Source: Sulfurimonas sp. (GTDB lineage Bacteria; Campylobacterota; Campylobacteria; Campylobacterales; Sulfurimonadaceae). Taken from it: a stretch of DNA of 36,357 nt. Below, one piece after another: positions 7,746 through 16,000 of the stretch. Position 1 is the stretch's first letter, and every line of letters begins with the position of its first letter. Made by a program: the position numbers and the translations under genes. The stretch is taken from positions 1-36,357 of the forward strand of contig JALWSY010000178.1 in the NCBI GenBank assembly GCA_027083035.1, read 5' to 3'. Below the pieces are notes generated by a model. The model saw only the letters and a program-made list of their open reading frames with translations, made no database searches and had not been told where the DNA came from.

Positions 7746-7860
7746 TAAAATATTAGGATTACTATAACATACATTAGATTAAGTTAGACTAATAAAGTGC
7801 TTTTTAGCTCGGCTGTAAGGGTGTTTGATGGAGTTCTTTGAATTGTGTTAGATTGATACT

Positions 7861-8237
7861 TGGTGGAGACGTGCGGAATCGAACCGCAGTCCTGAAACTA
7901 GCTATTTATGACCTCTACATGTTTAGAAAGGTTGTTTCATCTTATCTTGCTTCACACAACCTGCAAAGCTACACAAGACCAGTCTCGAGGATTCATTTTG
8001 AGCTGAGACAGACTCAAAATATATCTACATAAGGGTTATACTTCAAATCCTACTTATCTAGAGTCCGTAGGTGAAGCAGCCCGTCCTCTTAAAGAGGGGG
8101 TAAAACTTAAGCTACTGCTAAAGCTGGGCGATAATTTGTATTGTTTGCATTTAAGCAATTGTGAGCCGTGTAACGGAGATGCTCAGTCCGACATGCAGTC
8201 ATAAACTACTAGCTCCAGTCGAAGCCATGTCGTCCCC
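7861..8237 (-). ncRNA. ssrA: Transfer-messenger RNA (tmRNA)
   Basis: A 377-nt tmRNA that rescues stalled ribosomes. The 5' end GGGGACGACATGG pairs with the 3' CGTCTCC-ACCA, and the T-arm GGTTCGATTCC is present near the 3' end. The resume frame lies at 8107-8148: GCA AAC AAT ... GTA GCT TAA, encoding ANNTNYRPALAVA. This is the epsilonproteobacterial type of tag, 13 residues long and ending in small residues for proteolysis. The alanine acceptor end follows the usual scheme with CCA encoded. The RNA lies downstream of the two tRNA-Phe genes, with its own -10 box. Its 3' end faces the integrase remnant. Confidence 0.96.
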
Positions 8238-8247
8238 ATGAATTGAA

Positions 8248-8253
8248 ATTATA
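8248..8253 (-). promoter_or_regulatory. -10 box of ssrA
   Basis: A perfect TATAAT on the minus strand, 10 nt upstream of the tmRNA 5' end. A TTTACA lies further up at 8267-8272, but the spacer is only 13 nt, so the -35 is uncertain. Confidence 0.65.
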
Positions 8254-8399
8254 GCAGATATTTTGTTGTAAAGTTCTTTTGTAGGCTATTTTTTCTTCAG
8301 ACGATGCTAAGATGAACGAAGCGAACTCTATTCTGTGAATTTATCGGCAACGAAGTATGTAGGAAAAAGAGTCAATGTACCGCAGGGGCATAAAAAAAG

Positions 8400-8475
8400 T
8401 GGTGGCCAATCTCGGAATTGAACCAAGGACACACTGATTTTCAGTCAGTTGCTCTACCGACTGAGCTAATTGGCC
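8400..8475 (-). tRNA. tRNA-Phe (anticodon GAA), copy 1
   Basis: 76 nt with acceptor GGCCAAT/ATTGGCC, anticodon loop CTGAAAA, T-loop TTCAATT and an encoded CCA. It differs from the other copy only in the T-loop (A instead of G at the purine 57 position). The spacer between the two copies is 40 nt. Confidence 0.96.
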
Positions 8476-8515
8476 ACGGTAAATGTTTGTATAAGTACAA
8501 TCTTTAAAAGTGAAG

Positions 8516-8591
8516 TGGTGGCCAATCTCGGAATCGAACCAAGGACACACTGATTTTCAGTCAGTTGCTCTACCGACTGAGCTAATTGGCC
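8516..8591 (-). tRNA. tRNA-Phe (anticodon GAA), copy 2
   Basis: 76 nt, identical to the neighbouring copy except for T-loop TTCGATT. It is nearest to mraY and presumably the first transcribed. A tandem duplication with one point change is the simple explanation. Confidence 0.96.
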
Positions 8592-8610
8592 ATTACTTTT
8601 AAAGAGCAGA

Positions 8611-8616
8611 ATTGTA
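8611..8616 (-). promoter_or_regulatory. Putative -10 box for the tRNA-Phe pair
   Basis: TACAAT on the minus strand, 19 nt upstream of the first tRNA-Phe and between it and the mraY stop. The -35 region is not clear. Confidence 0.4.
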
Positions 8617-8653
8617 TCTATTTCGTTCTGAAAGTTTGCTTAGTCTATAAATA

Positions 8654-9715
8654 TTATCTGATTTTAAGGCTCATAAGCGCTAAAAGGTTTGAGAGAATGG
8701 CAATAATCCAAAAACGCACAATAATTTTATTTTCAGCCCAATTTTTCATCTCAAAGTGATGATGTATAGGTGCCATTAAAAATACACGCTTTTTACGAAG
8801 TTTAAAAGAACCAACCTGCAGTATGACAGAGAGTGTCTCAATAACAAAAATAGAACCGATAAGAAGAAGTAAAAACTCACTTTTGGAGATGATAGCAAGG
8901 TATCCTAAAAAAGCACCGATGGTCAAAGAACCACTATCTCCCATAAAGACTTCTGCAGGGTGACAGTTGTGCCATAAAAACCCAATAAGCGCACCTGCCA
9001 AGGCACTTGCGATAATAGAAACCTCTCCAACATTAAAGTTTGGCATAAGTAGATAGGCACTTATCTTTGCATGTCCCGTGATGTAGATGATGATGCTAAA
9101 AGTAGAGAGTGCTATGATGGAGGGAACGGTAGCCAGTCCATCAAGACCATCTGTGAGGTTTACTGCATTCGATGTGGCTACAATGACTAAAACCCATAGT
9201 AGTAAAGAAAAAACTCCCATATCAATAATAGGATTTTTTATAAAAGGAAGATAGAGATCTGTATTAAAGTCAGCGACAAAGCATAGAAAAAGAGAAATAA
9301 GAAGGGCTGAACTTATTTGTAAGAAGAGTTTTGTTTTTGCTTTGAGTCCTGCAAGATTTTCATTTTTTTTAATCTTGGCGAAATCATCTTGAAAACCGAT
9401 TAATGAGAAAAGAAGGAGTGTCAAAAGACCTCCTAGTGCGTACATATTTGAGAGTTTAACGGTAAGTAGAGATGCAACAATCGTTGAGCCAATAAAGACG
9501 ATGCCTCCCATAGTTGGAGTGGATGCTTTTGATTTGTGTCTATCGGGTGCCCAGTCATTTATAGGTTGCACACTTGATGTTCTTTGCGCCCAGCGGATAA
9601 AGAGCGGTAATAAGTAGAGTGTGAAACACAGAGCAAGAAAAAAAGCAATACCCGCTCTGACGGTAATGTACCCAAAGAGGTTTATATCTAAAAAAGTGTG
9701 TAACCAATATATCAA
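8654..9715 (-). CDS. mraY: Phospho-N-acetylmuramoyl-pentapeptide transferase
   Basis: A 353-residue polytopic membrane enzyme making lipid I from UDP-MurNAc-pentapeptide and undecaprenyl phosphate at the inner face of the inner membrane. About ten hydrophobic segments are visible. The family motifs are present: STPTMGGIVFI, GFQDDFAKIKK, NAVNLTDGLDGLA, FMGDSGSLTIGAFLG and the cytoplasmic MAPIHHHFE. These contain the aspartates and histidines of the active site. The length is normal. The start is TTG at 9713-9715 with AGGAA at 9721-9725. It is not in a classical mur/fts cluster here but stands at the head of a tRNA-Phe/ssrA strand, divergent from gpmI. Confidence 0.97.
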   Translation of the reverse strand: MIYWLHTFLDINLFGYITVRAGIAFFLALCFTLYLLPLFIRWAQRTSSVQPINDWAPDRHKSKASTPTMGGIVFIGSTIVASLLTVKLSNMYALGGLLTLLLFSLIGFQDDFAKIKKNENLAGLKAKTKLFLQISSALLISLFLCFVADFNTDLYLPFIKNPIIDMGVFSLLLWVLVIVATSNAVNLTDGLDGLATVPSIIALSTFSIIIYITGHAKISAYLLMPNFNVGEVSIIASALAGALIGFLWHNCHPAEVFMGDSGSLTIGAFLGYLAIISKSEFLLLLIGSIFVIETLSVILQVGSFKLRKKRVFLMAPIHHHFEMKNWAENKIIVRFWIIAILSNLLALMSLKIR

Positions 9716-9758
9716 TATTTTTCCTATTATTTAAAATTATTTACAAATTAGAAGTGAC

Positions 9759-9764
9759 ATTATA
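9759..9764 (-). promoter_or_regulatory. Putative -10 box of mraY
   Basis: TATAAT on the minus strand in the 88-nt gap to gpmI, 43 nt before the mraY start. It nearly abuts the plus-strand candidate at 9766-9771, so the two genes may compete for polymerase. Confidence 0.5.
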
Positions 9765-9765
9765 G

Positions 9766-9771
9766 TACAAT
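9766..9771 (+). promoter_or_regulatory. Putative -10 box of gpmI and the fatty-acid genes
   Basis: TACAAT, 32 nt before the gpmI TTG. A TTTACA lies at 9740-9745, with a spacer of 20 nt that is longer than ideal. Confidence 0.4.
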
Positions 9772-9803
9772 AGTAAAACAAAATTAACACAATAGGAACG
9801 AAT

Positions 9804-11279
9804 TTGAGTAAAAAAACAGTTTTAGTCATTACGGATGGTATTGGTTACTCTGACAAAGTGGAGTATAATGCCTTTTATAATGCGAAAAAACCGACCTATG
9901 ATGCACTTTTTAAAGATACACCGCACTCTTTAATTGATACTTTTGGTTTGAGTGTTGGTCTTCCTGAAGGACAGATGGGGAACTCAGAAGTTGGTCATAT
10001 GACCATAGGGAGTGGGCGTATTCTCTATCAAGACCTTGTAAAAATTTCTCTAGCTCTGAGTGAGAACAGACTTGTAGAGAATGAGGCATTGCAAACACTC
10101 TTTGCATCATCACAAAGATTGCATCTTATTGGCTTGATGAGTGATGGGGGTGTACACTCCCATATAGATCATTTTATGGGGATAGCGGATATCGCTGCAA
10201 AAGAGGGAAAGAGAGTCTTTTTACATCTTATTACTGATGGTCGCGATGTCTCTCCTACTTCCGCACAAAAGTATTTAGAGAGAGTAAATGCCCACTTGAG
10301 TGAAAATGTGACTATTGCAACTATCTCTGGTCGTTTTTACTCAATGGATAGGGATAATCGCTGGGAGAGGATTCAGCGTGGTTATGATGCAATTGCTAAT
10401 GCTGAGCCAAAAACCTCAAGTGACCCTATCTCTTACATAGGACACTCTTACTCTTTGGGTGAGACAGATGAATTTGTAGAACCGACTGCCTTTGAGGGGT
10501 ATGATGGGATGCAAGAAGGCGATGCTGTTTTAACTATCAACTTTAGAAGCGATAGGATGCGTGAGATGGTAACTGCACTCGCATCAGAGGAGTTCTCAGA
10601 GTTTCCTCGAAGAGTCTCCAACTTACATCTTGCAACGATTACGGAGTATGATAAAAGTTTTCACTATCCTGTTCTCTTTAGAAAAGAGGCACCGAAAAAT
10701 ACTTTAGCAGAGGTCATTTCAAAAGCGGGACTGAGACAACTACACACCGCAGAGACGGAGAAGTATGCGCATGTGACTTTTTTCTTAAATGGTGGCATCG
10801 ATGAGCCTTATGCAAATGAGACTCGAGTGCTTATTCCCTCTCCAAATGTAAAGACTTATGATATGCAACCAGAGATGAGTTGTGAAGCTGTTGGTGATGC
10901 AGTAGTGAGTGCAATGGATGAAGGGTATGACTTTGTTGTTGTGAACTTCGCCAATGGTGACATGGTAGGACATACGGGTAACTTTGAAGCAGCGAAAAAG
11001 GCGGTTACCGCAGTAGATACACAACTTGGTAAAATTCTCTCTAAATCTAAAGAGAATGAATACTCAGTGGTGATTACCTCTGATCATGGAAACTGTGAGG
11101 AGATGCGTGATGAGGAAGGTAACATCCTGACAAATCATACAGTTGGAAAAGTGTGGTGTTTTGTAGAAGCTGAAGGTGTAAGTAAAGTAGAAGCAGGTGG
11201 TTTGAATAATATCGCTCCAACGGTACTCAAGCTTATGGAGTTAGAGATTCCCGATGAGATGGATCATCCTCTTATATAA
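9804..11279 (+). CDS. gpmI: 2,3-bisphosphoglycerate-independent phosphoglycerate mutase
   Basis: A 491-residue Mn-dependent enzyme of the alkaline phosphatase superfamily that interconverts 3- and 2-phosphoglycerate in glycolysis/gluconeogenesis. Asp11 is in VITDGIGYS and the nucleophile Ser61 is in MGNSEVGHMTIGSG. Further metal ligands lie in NFANGDMVGHTG, TSDHGNCEEM and LTNHTVGKV. The phosphotransferase insert (SDGGVHSHIDH, TDGRDVSP, GRFYSMDRD) is intact. The usual DGWG is DGIG here. The start is TTG with AGGAA about 6 nt upstream. It leads a plus-strand run into fabG, 26 nt downstream, so central carbon and fatty-acid genes may share a transcript. Confidence 0.97.
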   Translation: MSKKTVLVITDGIGYSDKVEYNAFYNAKKPTYDALFKDTPHSLIDTFGLSVGLPEGQMGNSEVGHMTIGSGRILYQDLVKISLALSENRLVENEALQTLFASSQRLHLIGLMSDGGVHSHIDHFMGIADIAAKEGKRVFLHLITDGRDVSPTSAQKYLERVNAHLSENVTIATISGRFYSMDRDNRWERIQRGYDAIANAEPKTSSDPISYIGHSYSLGETDEFVEPTAFEGYDGMQEGDAVLTINFRSDRMREMVTALASEEFSEFPRRVSNLHLATITEYDKSFHYPVLFRKEAPKNTLAEVISKAGLRQLHTAETEKYAHVTFFLNGGIDEPYANETRVLIPSPNVKTYDMQPEMSCEAVGDAVVSAMDEGYDFVVVNFANGDMVGHTGNFEAAKKAVTAVDTQLGKILSKSKENEYSVVITSDHGNCEEMRDEEGNILTNHTVGKVWCFVEAEGVSKVEAGGLNNIAPTVLKLMELEIPDEMDHPLI

Positions 11280-11305
11280 TAATAAATCAAAGGAGAGTAT
11301 ATAGT

Positions 11306-12052
11306 ATGAAATTTAGTGGAAAAAATGTTTTAGTAACAGGTTCAAGTCGTGGTATTGGCGCGGAGATAGCAAGAACATTGGCGGGATTTGGTTTGAAGGT
11401 GTGGATAAACTATAGAAGTGGTGCAGCTGAGGCTGATGCTGTAAAAGAGTCTATAGAAGCTGCGGGTGGCAGTGCTGCCGTGATAGGTTTTGATGTAAGT
11501 GATGAGGCTGCATTTATTGATGCTATTAAGACTATTGTAGATAGTGATGGGGAGCTTTCATACTTGGTAAACAACGCAGGAATTACAAATGATAAACTGG
11601 CACTTCGCATGAAAACAGAGGATTTTATGTCGGTTATCAATGCAAACCTTACATCTGCATTTATTGGGAGTCGTGAATTTTTTAAAGCTGCTAGAAAGAA
11701 AAAGTTTGGTTCGGTTGTAAATATTGCTTCTATTGTAGGTGAAACAGGAAACGCTGGACAGACAAACTATACAGCAAGCAAAGGTGGTGTTATCGCGATG
11801 ACTAAATCTTTTGCACTTGAAGCCGCTACAAGTGGTATCCGTTTTAATTGTATAACTCCGGGCTTTATCTCTACAGAGATGACAGAGGTATTAAGTGATG
11901 AGGTTAAAGAGGGACTCAATGCAAAAATACCGATGAATAGAATGGGAGAGGCTAGAGAAGTTGCTGAAGCAACAGCATTTTTACTCTCAGATTATGCAAG
12001 TTACATCACAGGTGAAACCCTCAAAGTAAATGGTGGAATGAATATGGCATAA
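11306..12052 (+). CDS. fabG: 3-oxoacyl-[acyl-carrier-protein] reductase
   Basis: A 248-residue short-chain dehydrogenase performing the NADPH-dependent reduction of 3-oxoacyl-ACP in fatty-acid elongation. The cofactor motif TGSSRGIG is at residues 11-18, NNAG at 89-92, and the catalytic triad is Ser142, Tyr155, Lys159 (YTASK). The C-terminal TGETLKVNGGMNMA is typical of FabG. AAAGGAG precedes the ATG. It sits 61 nt upstream of acpP in a gene block with fabF and accA, which supports FabG over other short-chain dehydrogenases. Confidence 0.96.
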   Translation: MKFSGKNVLVTGSSRGIGAEIARTLAGFGLKVWINYRSGAAEADAVKESIEAAGGSAAVIGFDVSDEAAFIDAIKTIVDSDGELSYLVNNAGITNDKLALRMKTEDFMSVINANLTSAFIGSREFFKAARKKKFGSVVNIASIVGETGNAGQTNYTASKGGVIAMTKSFALEAATSGIRFNCITPGFISTEMTEVLSDEVKEGLNAKIPMNRMGEAREVAEATAFLLSDYASYITGETLKVNGGMNMA

Positions 12053-12076
12053 TGGCTTTTTTTAAGCTAAATTTGT

Positions 12077-12082
12077 TATAAT
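12077..12082 (+). promoter_or_regulatory. -10 box of acpP
   Basis: TATAAT in the 61-nt fabG-acpP gap, 31 nt before the acpP ATG. A separate promoter would allow the high ACP level cells need. The -35 (TGGCTT at 12053-12058) is weak. Confidence 0.5.
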
Positions 12083-12113
12083 TACCCGATTAAATTAAAA
12101 TACAGGAGCTATA

Positions 12114-12341
12114 ATGGCACTTATCGATGATATTAAAGAAGTAGTAGTAGAGCAATTAAGCGTTAGCGCTGATGAAGTTAAAGAGGATGCAAAGTTCGTA
12201 GAAGATTTAGGTGCGGATAGCCTTGACGTTGTTGAATTGGTAATGGCTCTTGAAGAGAAATTTGATATTGAAATCCCTGATGATGAAGCTGAAAAGATTC
12301 AGACTGTTGCGGATGTTGTTGCTTACGTAGAGAGTAAGTAG
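12114..12341 (+). CDS. acpP: Acyl carrier protein
   Basis: A 75-residue acidic protein carrying growing acyl chains. Ser36 in [18 protein letters not shown] is the 4'-phosphopantetheine attachment site. The four-helix fold is evident from the pattern and the length is typical. AGGAG lies 6 nt before the ATG. It lies between fabG and fabF, its normal partners, and is flanked by its own promoter and a hairpin. Confidence 0.98.
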   Translation: MALIDDIKEVVVEQLSVSADEVKEDAKFVEDLGADSLDVVELVMALEEKFDIEIPDDEAEKIQTVADVVAYVESK

Positions 12342-12357
12342 TAATCTATTCGTTAGT

Positions 12358-12377
12358 TTCCAGCCTTTTGGCTGGAG
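12358..12377 (+). terminator. Hairpin after acpP
   Basis: TCCAGCC-TTTT-GGCTGGA, a perfect 7-bp GC-rich stem (12359-12376) extendable by a T-G pair, 17 nt after the acpP stop. The following sequence (GTAATGCTTTTATA) has only a poor U-run. It probably acts as a partial terminator or 3' stabiliser that lets acpP exceed fabF. Confidence 0.55.
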
Positions 12378-12422
12378 TAATGCTTTTATAAGTTAATGTA
12401 GTTGTTGATTTTTAAAAGTATT

Positions 12423-12428
12423 TATAAT
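12423..12428 (+). promoter_or_regulatory. Putative -10 box of fabF
   Basis: TATAAT, 17 nt before the fabF ATG, with TTGTTG at 12402-12407 (15-nt spacer). It would give a very short leader beginning near the GGAG ribosome-binding site. Confidence 0.4.
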
Positions 12429-12445
12429 AATATGGAGTGTTGTGG

Positions 12446-13657
12446 ATGAAAAGAGTAGTAGTAACAGGTTTGGGTATGATTAATTCTGTAGGGAATGATA
12501 AAGAGAGTGCATTTAAAGCTATATGTGAGGGCGAGTGTGGTATTGATACTATTACTCTTTTTAATCCAGAAGCGTATGCAGTAAAAATTGCTGGAGAGGT
12601 AAAAGATTTTGATCCTGCAACAGTTATGCCTCCTAAAGAGGTAAAAAAAGCTGATAGATTTATCCATCTTGGACTCAAAGCTGCTAGTGAGGCTATGGCT
12701 GATGCAAATCTTCCAGAAGATACAGATATGGAGCGTTTTGGTGTGAGTGCCGGATCTGGAATTGGTGGACTTCCTTCTATTGAGAAAAACTCTATCATCC
12801 TAGAGACTCGTGGTCCTCGTCGTATCTCTCCGTTTTTTATCCCGGGAGCGCTTGTTAATATGCTTGGTGGTTTTGTCTCTATTGAGCATGGTACCAAGGG
12901 ACCTAACCTCTCAAGCGTTACGGCTTGTGCGGCTGGAACACATGCGGTGAGTGAGGCATGTAAGACTATTATCTGTAATGGTGCTGATAAGATGTTAGTA
13001 GTATCTGCTGAGTCAGCTATTACAGGTGCCGGTGTTGGTGGGTTTGCAGCAATGAAAGCACTCTCTACAAATAATGATAACCCGAAAGAGGCTTCTCGTC
13101 CATTTGATGCAAATCGTGATGGTTTTGTTATGGGGGAGGGTGCTGCGGCACTTGTTTTAGAAGAGTATGAAGCTGCAGTTGCTCGTGGCGCTCACATATA
13201 TGGTGAAATTATTGGTTTTGGTGAAAGTGGTGATGCAAGTCACATTACAACGCCATCTCTTGATGGTCCGGGACGTGCAATGAAGGCTGCATACAAGATG
13301 GCAGGTGAACCAAAGATTGATTATGTCAATGCGCATGGTACTTCAACCCCGATTAATGACAAAAATGAGACTGCAGCAGTAAAAGAACTGCTTGGTGAAA
13401 ATACACCTCCTATGAGTTCAATCAAAGGACAAATTGGTCACTGTTTGGGAGCTGCAGGTGGTATAGAGGCAGTTACTTGTCTTATGGCAATGCGTGATGG
13501 AATTATTCCTCCTACAATTAACTACACTACACCTGATGCAAATTGTGATCTTGATTATGTAACAGAGGGTGCAAGAGAAGCAGAACTCAATATAGTTATG
13601 AGTAACTCATTTGGTTTTGGTGGAACAAATGGTGTTCTAATCTTCAAAAAAATCTAG
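12446..13657 (+). CDS. fabF: 3-oxoacyl-[acyl-carrier-protein] synthase II
   Basis: A 403-residue condensing enzyme elongating acyl-ACP with malonyl-ACP. The Cys-His-His triad is Cys161 (VTACAAGTH), His297 (NAHGTSTP) and His332 (GQIGHCLGAAGG), with Lys327 in SIKGQ. The frame is open three codons further upstream (GTG at 12437), but ATG at 12446 has GGAG 8 nt before it and gives the family's normal MKRVVVTGLG start. The C-terminal NSFGFGGTNGVLIF is intact. It precedes accA by 14 nt. Confidence 0.97.
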   Translation: MKRVVVTGLGMINSVGNDKESAFKAICEGECGIDTITLFNPEAYAVKIAGEVKDFDPATVMPPKEVKKADRFIHLGLKAASEAMADANLPEDTDMERFGVSAGSGIGGLPSIEKNSIILETRGPRRISPFFIPGALVNMLGGFVSIEHGTKGPNLSSVTACAAGTHAVSEACKTIICNGADKMLVVSAESAITGAGVGGFAAMKALSTNNDNPKEASRPFDANRDGFVMGEGAAALVLEEYEAAVARGAHIYGEIIGFGESGDASHITTPSLDGPGRAMKAAYKMAGEPKIDYVNAHGTSTPINDKNETAAVKELLGENTPPMSSIKGQIGHCLGAAGGIEAVTCLMAMRDGIIPPTINYTTPDANCDLDYVTEGAREAELNIVMSNSFGFGGTNGVLIFKKI

Positions 13658-13671
13658 TTTAAGGATTTAAT

Positions 13672-14607
13672 TTGGCTACATATTTAGATTTTGAAGAGAA
13701 AATAAAATTTATTCAAGAAGATATAATTTCTGCTCAGGTAAGACATGATTATACTGCAGTAGAAGAGCATAAAAAAGCACTTGATAAAGAAGTAGAGAAG
13801 ATTTATAAAAATCTCTCTGACTTTCAAAAGCTACAGCTTGCTCGTCATCTTGATAGACCTTATGCTCTTGATTACATCAATATTATTATGCGTGACAAGT
13901 ACGAGATTCATGGAGATAGGCACTTTCGTGAGGATGCTGCTATTATCTGTTACATAGGTTATATCGGTGATGAGAAGGTGATGGTGATAGGTGAGCAAAA
14001 AGGGCGTGGTACAAAAAATAAGCTCAAACGAAATTTTGGAATGCCGCATCCTGAAGGCTATAGAAAAGCACTACGAGCAGCAAAATTGGCAGAGAAGTTT
14101 GGATTGCCAATTTTAATGCTTGTGGACACACCGGGTGCATATCCCGGTCTTGGTGCAGAAGAGCGTAATCAGAGTGAGGCTATTGCCCGAAATCTTTTAG
14201 AGCTTGCAGAGATTAAAACACCGACGATATCTATAGTGATTGGTGAGGGTGGTTCCGGTGGAGCGTTAGCTATTGGGGTAGCGGATAAATTTGCGATGAT
14301 GCGTTACTCTGTCTTTAGTGTTATTTCCCCTGAGGGTTGTTCTGCTATTCTCTGGAGTGACCCAGCAAAAGCAGAAGCTGCAACAAATGCTATGAAAATT
14401 ATTGCAACTGACCTCAAAGAGTTAGATTTGATAGATGACATTATAGATGAGCCTCTAATTGGTGCACACCGTGAGAAAGAGGCAGCAGCCAAAGCTATCT
14501 CTGAGTATTTTTTAAAAGAGGTAAAAGCGTTAAAATCAATGAGTGAAGAGGAGCGTATGAACGCTCGTTATGAGAAACTCATCAAGCCGGGTGCTTTTAA
14601 AGAGTAA
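13672..14607 (+). CDS. accA: Acetyl-CoA carboxylase carboxyltransferase subunit alpha
   Basis: A 311-residue alpha subunit of the carboxyltransferase that, with AccD, transfers CO2 from biotin to acetyl-CoA, giving malonyl-CoA. Family motifs are [59 protein letters not shown] and [16 protein letters not shown]. The start is TTG with AAGGA at 13661-13665. It directly follows fabF, so the reductase, carrier, condensing enzyme and malonyl-CoA supply are encoded in a row; accB, accC and accD are not in the window. It converges on the exonuclease gene with only 3 nt between stops. Confidence 0.97.
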   Translation: MATYLDFEEKIKFIQEDIISAQVRHDYTAVEEHKKALDKEVEKIYKNLSDFQKLQLARHLDRPYALDYINIIMRDKYEIHGDRHFREDAAIICYIGYIGDEKVMVIGEQKGRGTKNKLKRNFGMPHPEGYRKALRAAKLAEKFGLPILMLVDTPGAYPGLGAEERNQSEAIARNLLELAEIKTPTISIVIGEGGSGGALAIGVADKFAMMRYSVFSVISPEGCSAILWSDPAKAEAATNAMKIIATDLKELDLIDDIIDEPLIGAHREKEAAAKAISEYFLKEVKALKSMSEEERMNARYEKLIKPGAFKE

Positions 14608-14610
14608 GCT

Positions 14611-15426
14611 TTATTTTTTTTCCTCTTCGTTCGATTCCTCCTCTTTTAAGAGAGGATCAAACTTAGGCCTTTTAAGCCTAGGTGCTTCTTTTGAAAATTT
14701 TATTAAATCTTCTACATTGTTTAAACTCTCATTACAATTTTTGAGACTTAAAAGAAAAAGCCCATAAGTAGTCATTACATCGCTCATAGCTCTATGATGT
14801 GATGGGTTTTCATTGAGGTGAAAGGTATCATTAAGATAGGAGAGTGCATATCTATAGGATGTAAGTGTTCTCTGTGCAAGAGCAAGGGAGCAGAGCGGTC
14901 TGTTAAGTATGGACTCTAAGCCAACTTTCTCCAAGCTTTGAGAGATAAAGGTATAGTCAAATTTGACATCATGTGCCACAAAGACAGCGTCACCTAAAAA
15001 GAGTTTAAACTCCATCATCACCGTCTTTAAATCGGGTGCATCTTGTGTATCTTCTGGTTTTATTCCGGTTAGTTCAGAGATAATTGGGTTAATGTTTTCT
15101 GTATAAACGAGAGTATCAAAAGTATCGATAATTTTAAAGTTTTTTACTTTAACCGCTGCTATCTCTATAATCTGATGTTTCTCAATTTTTGAGCCATTTG
15201 TCTCTATATCTACGATACAAAACTCAGCATCACGGAGTTTTGTAAATTTCGTATCAAAATAGTAGTAGCCCTGCTTCTTAATGATATTTATACCTTGAGC
15301 GCGTGAGAGTTCTAAAAACATATCGAGACTGTTATCAATTTGCTCTTTTAGCACTTCAAGAGGCAGTCCTCTCGAAGCGAGTCTTGAGATGCTTTTTTTA
15401 TCAAGAGGAAAGGATTTATTGAGCAT
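14611..15426 (-). CDS. DnaQ-type 3'-5' exonuclease
   Basis: A 271-residue DEDDh exonuclease of the DNA polymerase III epsilon family. The catalytic residues are Asp73 and Glu75 (IVDIETNG), Asp157 (AHDVKFDYTFI), and His211 and Asp216 (HHRAMSDV). About 65 residues precede the nuclease domain (LDKKSISRLASRGLPLEVL, then GYYYFDTKFTKLRDAEF), an extension I associate with epsilonproteobacterial DnaQ-like proteins. The last 40 residues are charged and end in an acidic/lysine tail. The ATG overlaps the trpF stop by 11 nt. It may be the proofreading subunit or a separate repair nuclease; the sequence does not decide. Confidence 0.88.
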   Translation of the reverse strand: MLNKSFPLDKKSISRLASRGLPLEVLKEQIDNSLDMFLELSRAQGINIIKKQGYYYFDTKFTKLRDAEFCIVDIETNGSKIEKHQIIEIAAVKVKNFKIIDTFDTLVYTENINPIISELTGIKPEDTQDAPDLKTVMMEFKLFLGDAVFVAHDVKFDYTFISQSLEKVGLESILNRPLCSLALAQRTLTSYRYALSYLNDTFHLNENPSHHRAMSDVMTTYGLFLLSLKNCNESLNNVEDLIKFSKEAPRLKRPKFDPLLKEEESNEEEKK

Positions 15427-16000
15427 TTTCTATAAAATCTTCTACTTTTTTTGCATCTTTTATGCCATAACTCTTCTCAACCCCACTACTTACATCAACT
15501 CCAAAAAAACCATATTTTTTAACTTCTGTAACATTGTGAGCATCTAGTCCACCAGCTAAAATTATTTTGGAGCAGTCAACATCTTTAAACCATTCGATAT
15601 TGATTCTTTTTCCCGCTCCGCCATACGCTTCACAGTAAGCGTCAATAAGTCTATACTCATCTTGAAACTTCAGTATATCTTCTGCACTCTTTGCGCGAAT
15701 AACTTTTATATGAGGTGTTTGAAGTGATGCGTAGAGTGCTGCATCTGCATCAAAATGGAGTTGTGCGAGAGTGGCACCTACCTCTTTACAGGTTGTATCT
15801 ATCTCCTCTGCAGATACATTTACAAAGAGTGCAACCTTCTCTACAAAAGGAGGGAGTTTATCTATAATCTCTTTTGCTTGCTTTTTTGTAAGATAGCGTG
15901 GCGACTTGTCATAAAAAACAAATCCAAGAGCATTGGCACCGGCTTCTATTGCTACCATTGCATCTTCGTAAGAAGTGATACCACAGATTTTAGTACGCAT
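15416..16000 (-). CDS. trpF: Phosphoribosylanthranilate isomerase
   Basis: A 194-residue TIM-barrel enzyme catalysing the Amadori rearrangement in tryptophan synthesis. The general-base cysteine is in KICGIT at residues 5-10, and the general acid Asp is in FFGVDVSSGVE near the C-terminus. AGANALGFVFYDKSPRYL and ILAGGLDAHNV are also characteristic. The ATG shares one base with the rpe stop (TAATG), and the 3' end overlaps the exonuclease gene, so rpe-trpF-exonuclease are translated as a coupled unit. No other trp genes are present here. Confidence 0.96.
   Translation of the reverse strand: MRTKICGITSYEDAMVAIEAGANALGFVFYDKSPRYLTKKQAKEIIDKLPPFVEKVALFVNVSAEEIDTTCKEVGATLAQLHFDADAALYASLQTPHIKVIRAKSAEDILKFQDEYRLIDAYCEAYGGAGKRINIEWFKDVDCSKIILAGGLDAHNVTEVKKYGFFGVDVSSGVEKSYGIKDAKKVEDFIENAQ

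Noticed and set aside
7838-8032. A 64-codon plus-strand frame over ssrA
   Set aside because: Antisense to tmRNA, whose ends, T-arm and tag frame are all intact.
12412-12897. A 161-codon minus-strand frame
   Set aside because: Antisense to the fabF start, which carries clear family motifs.
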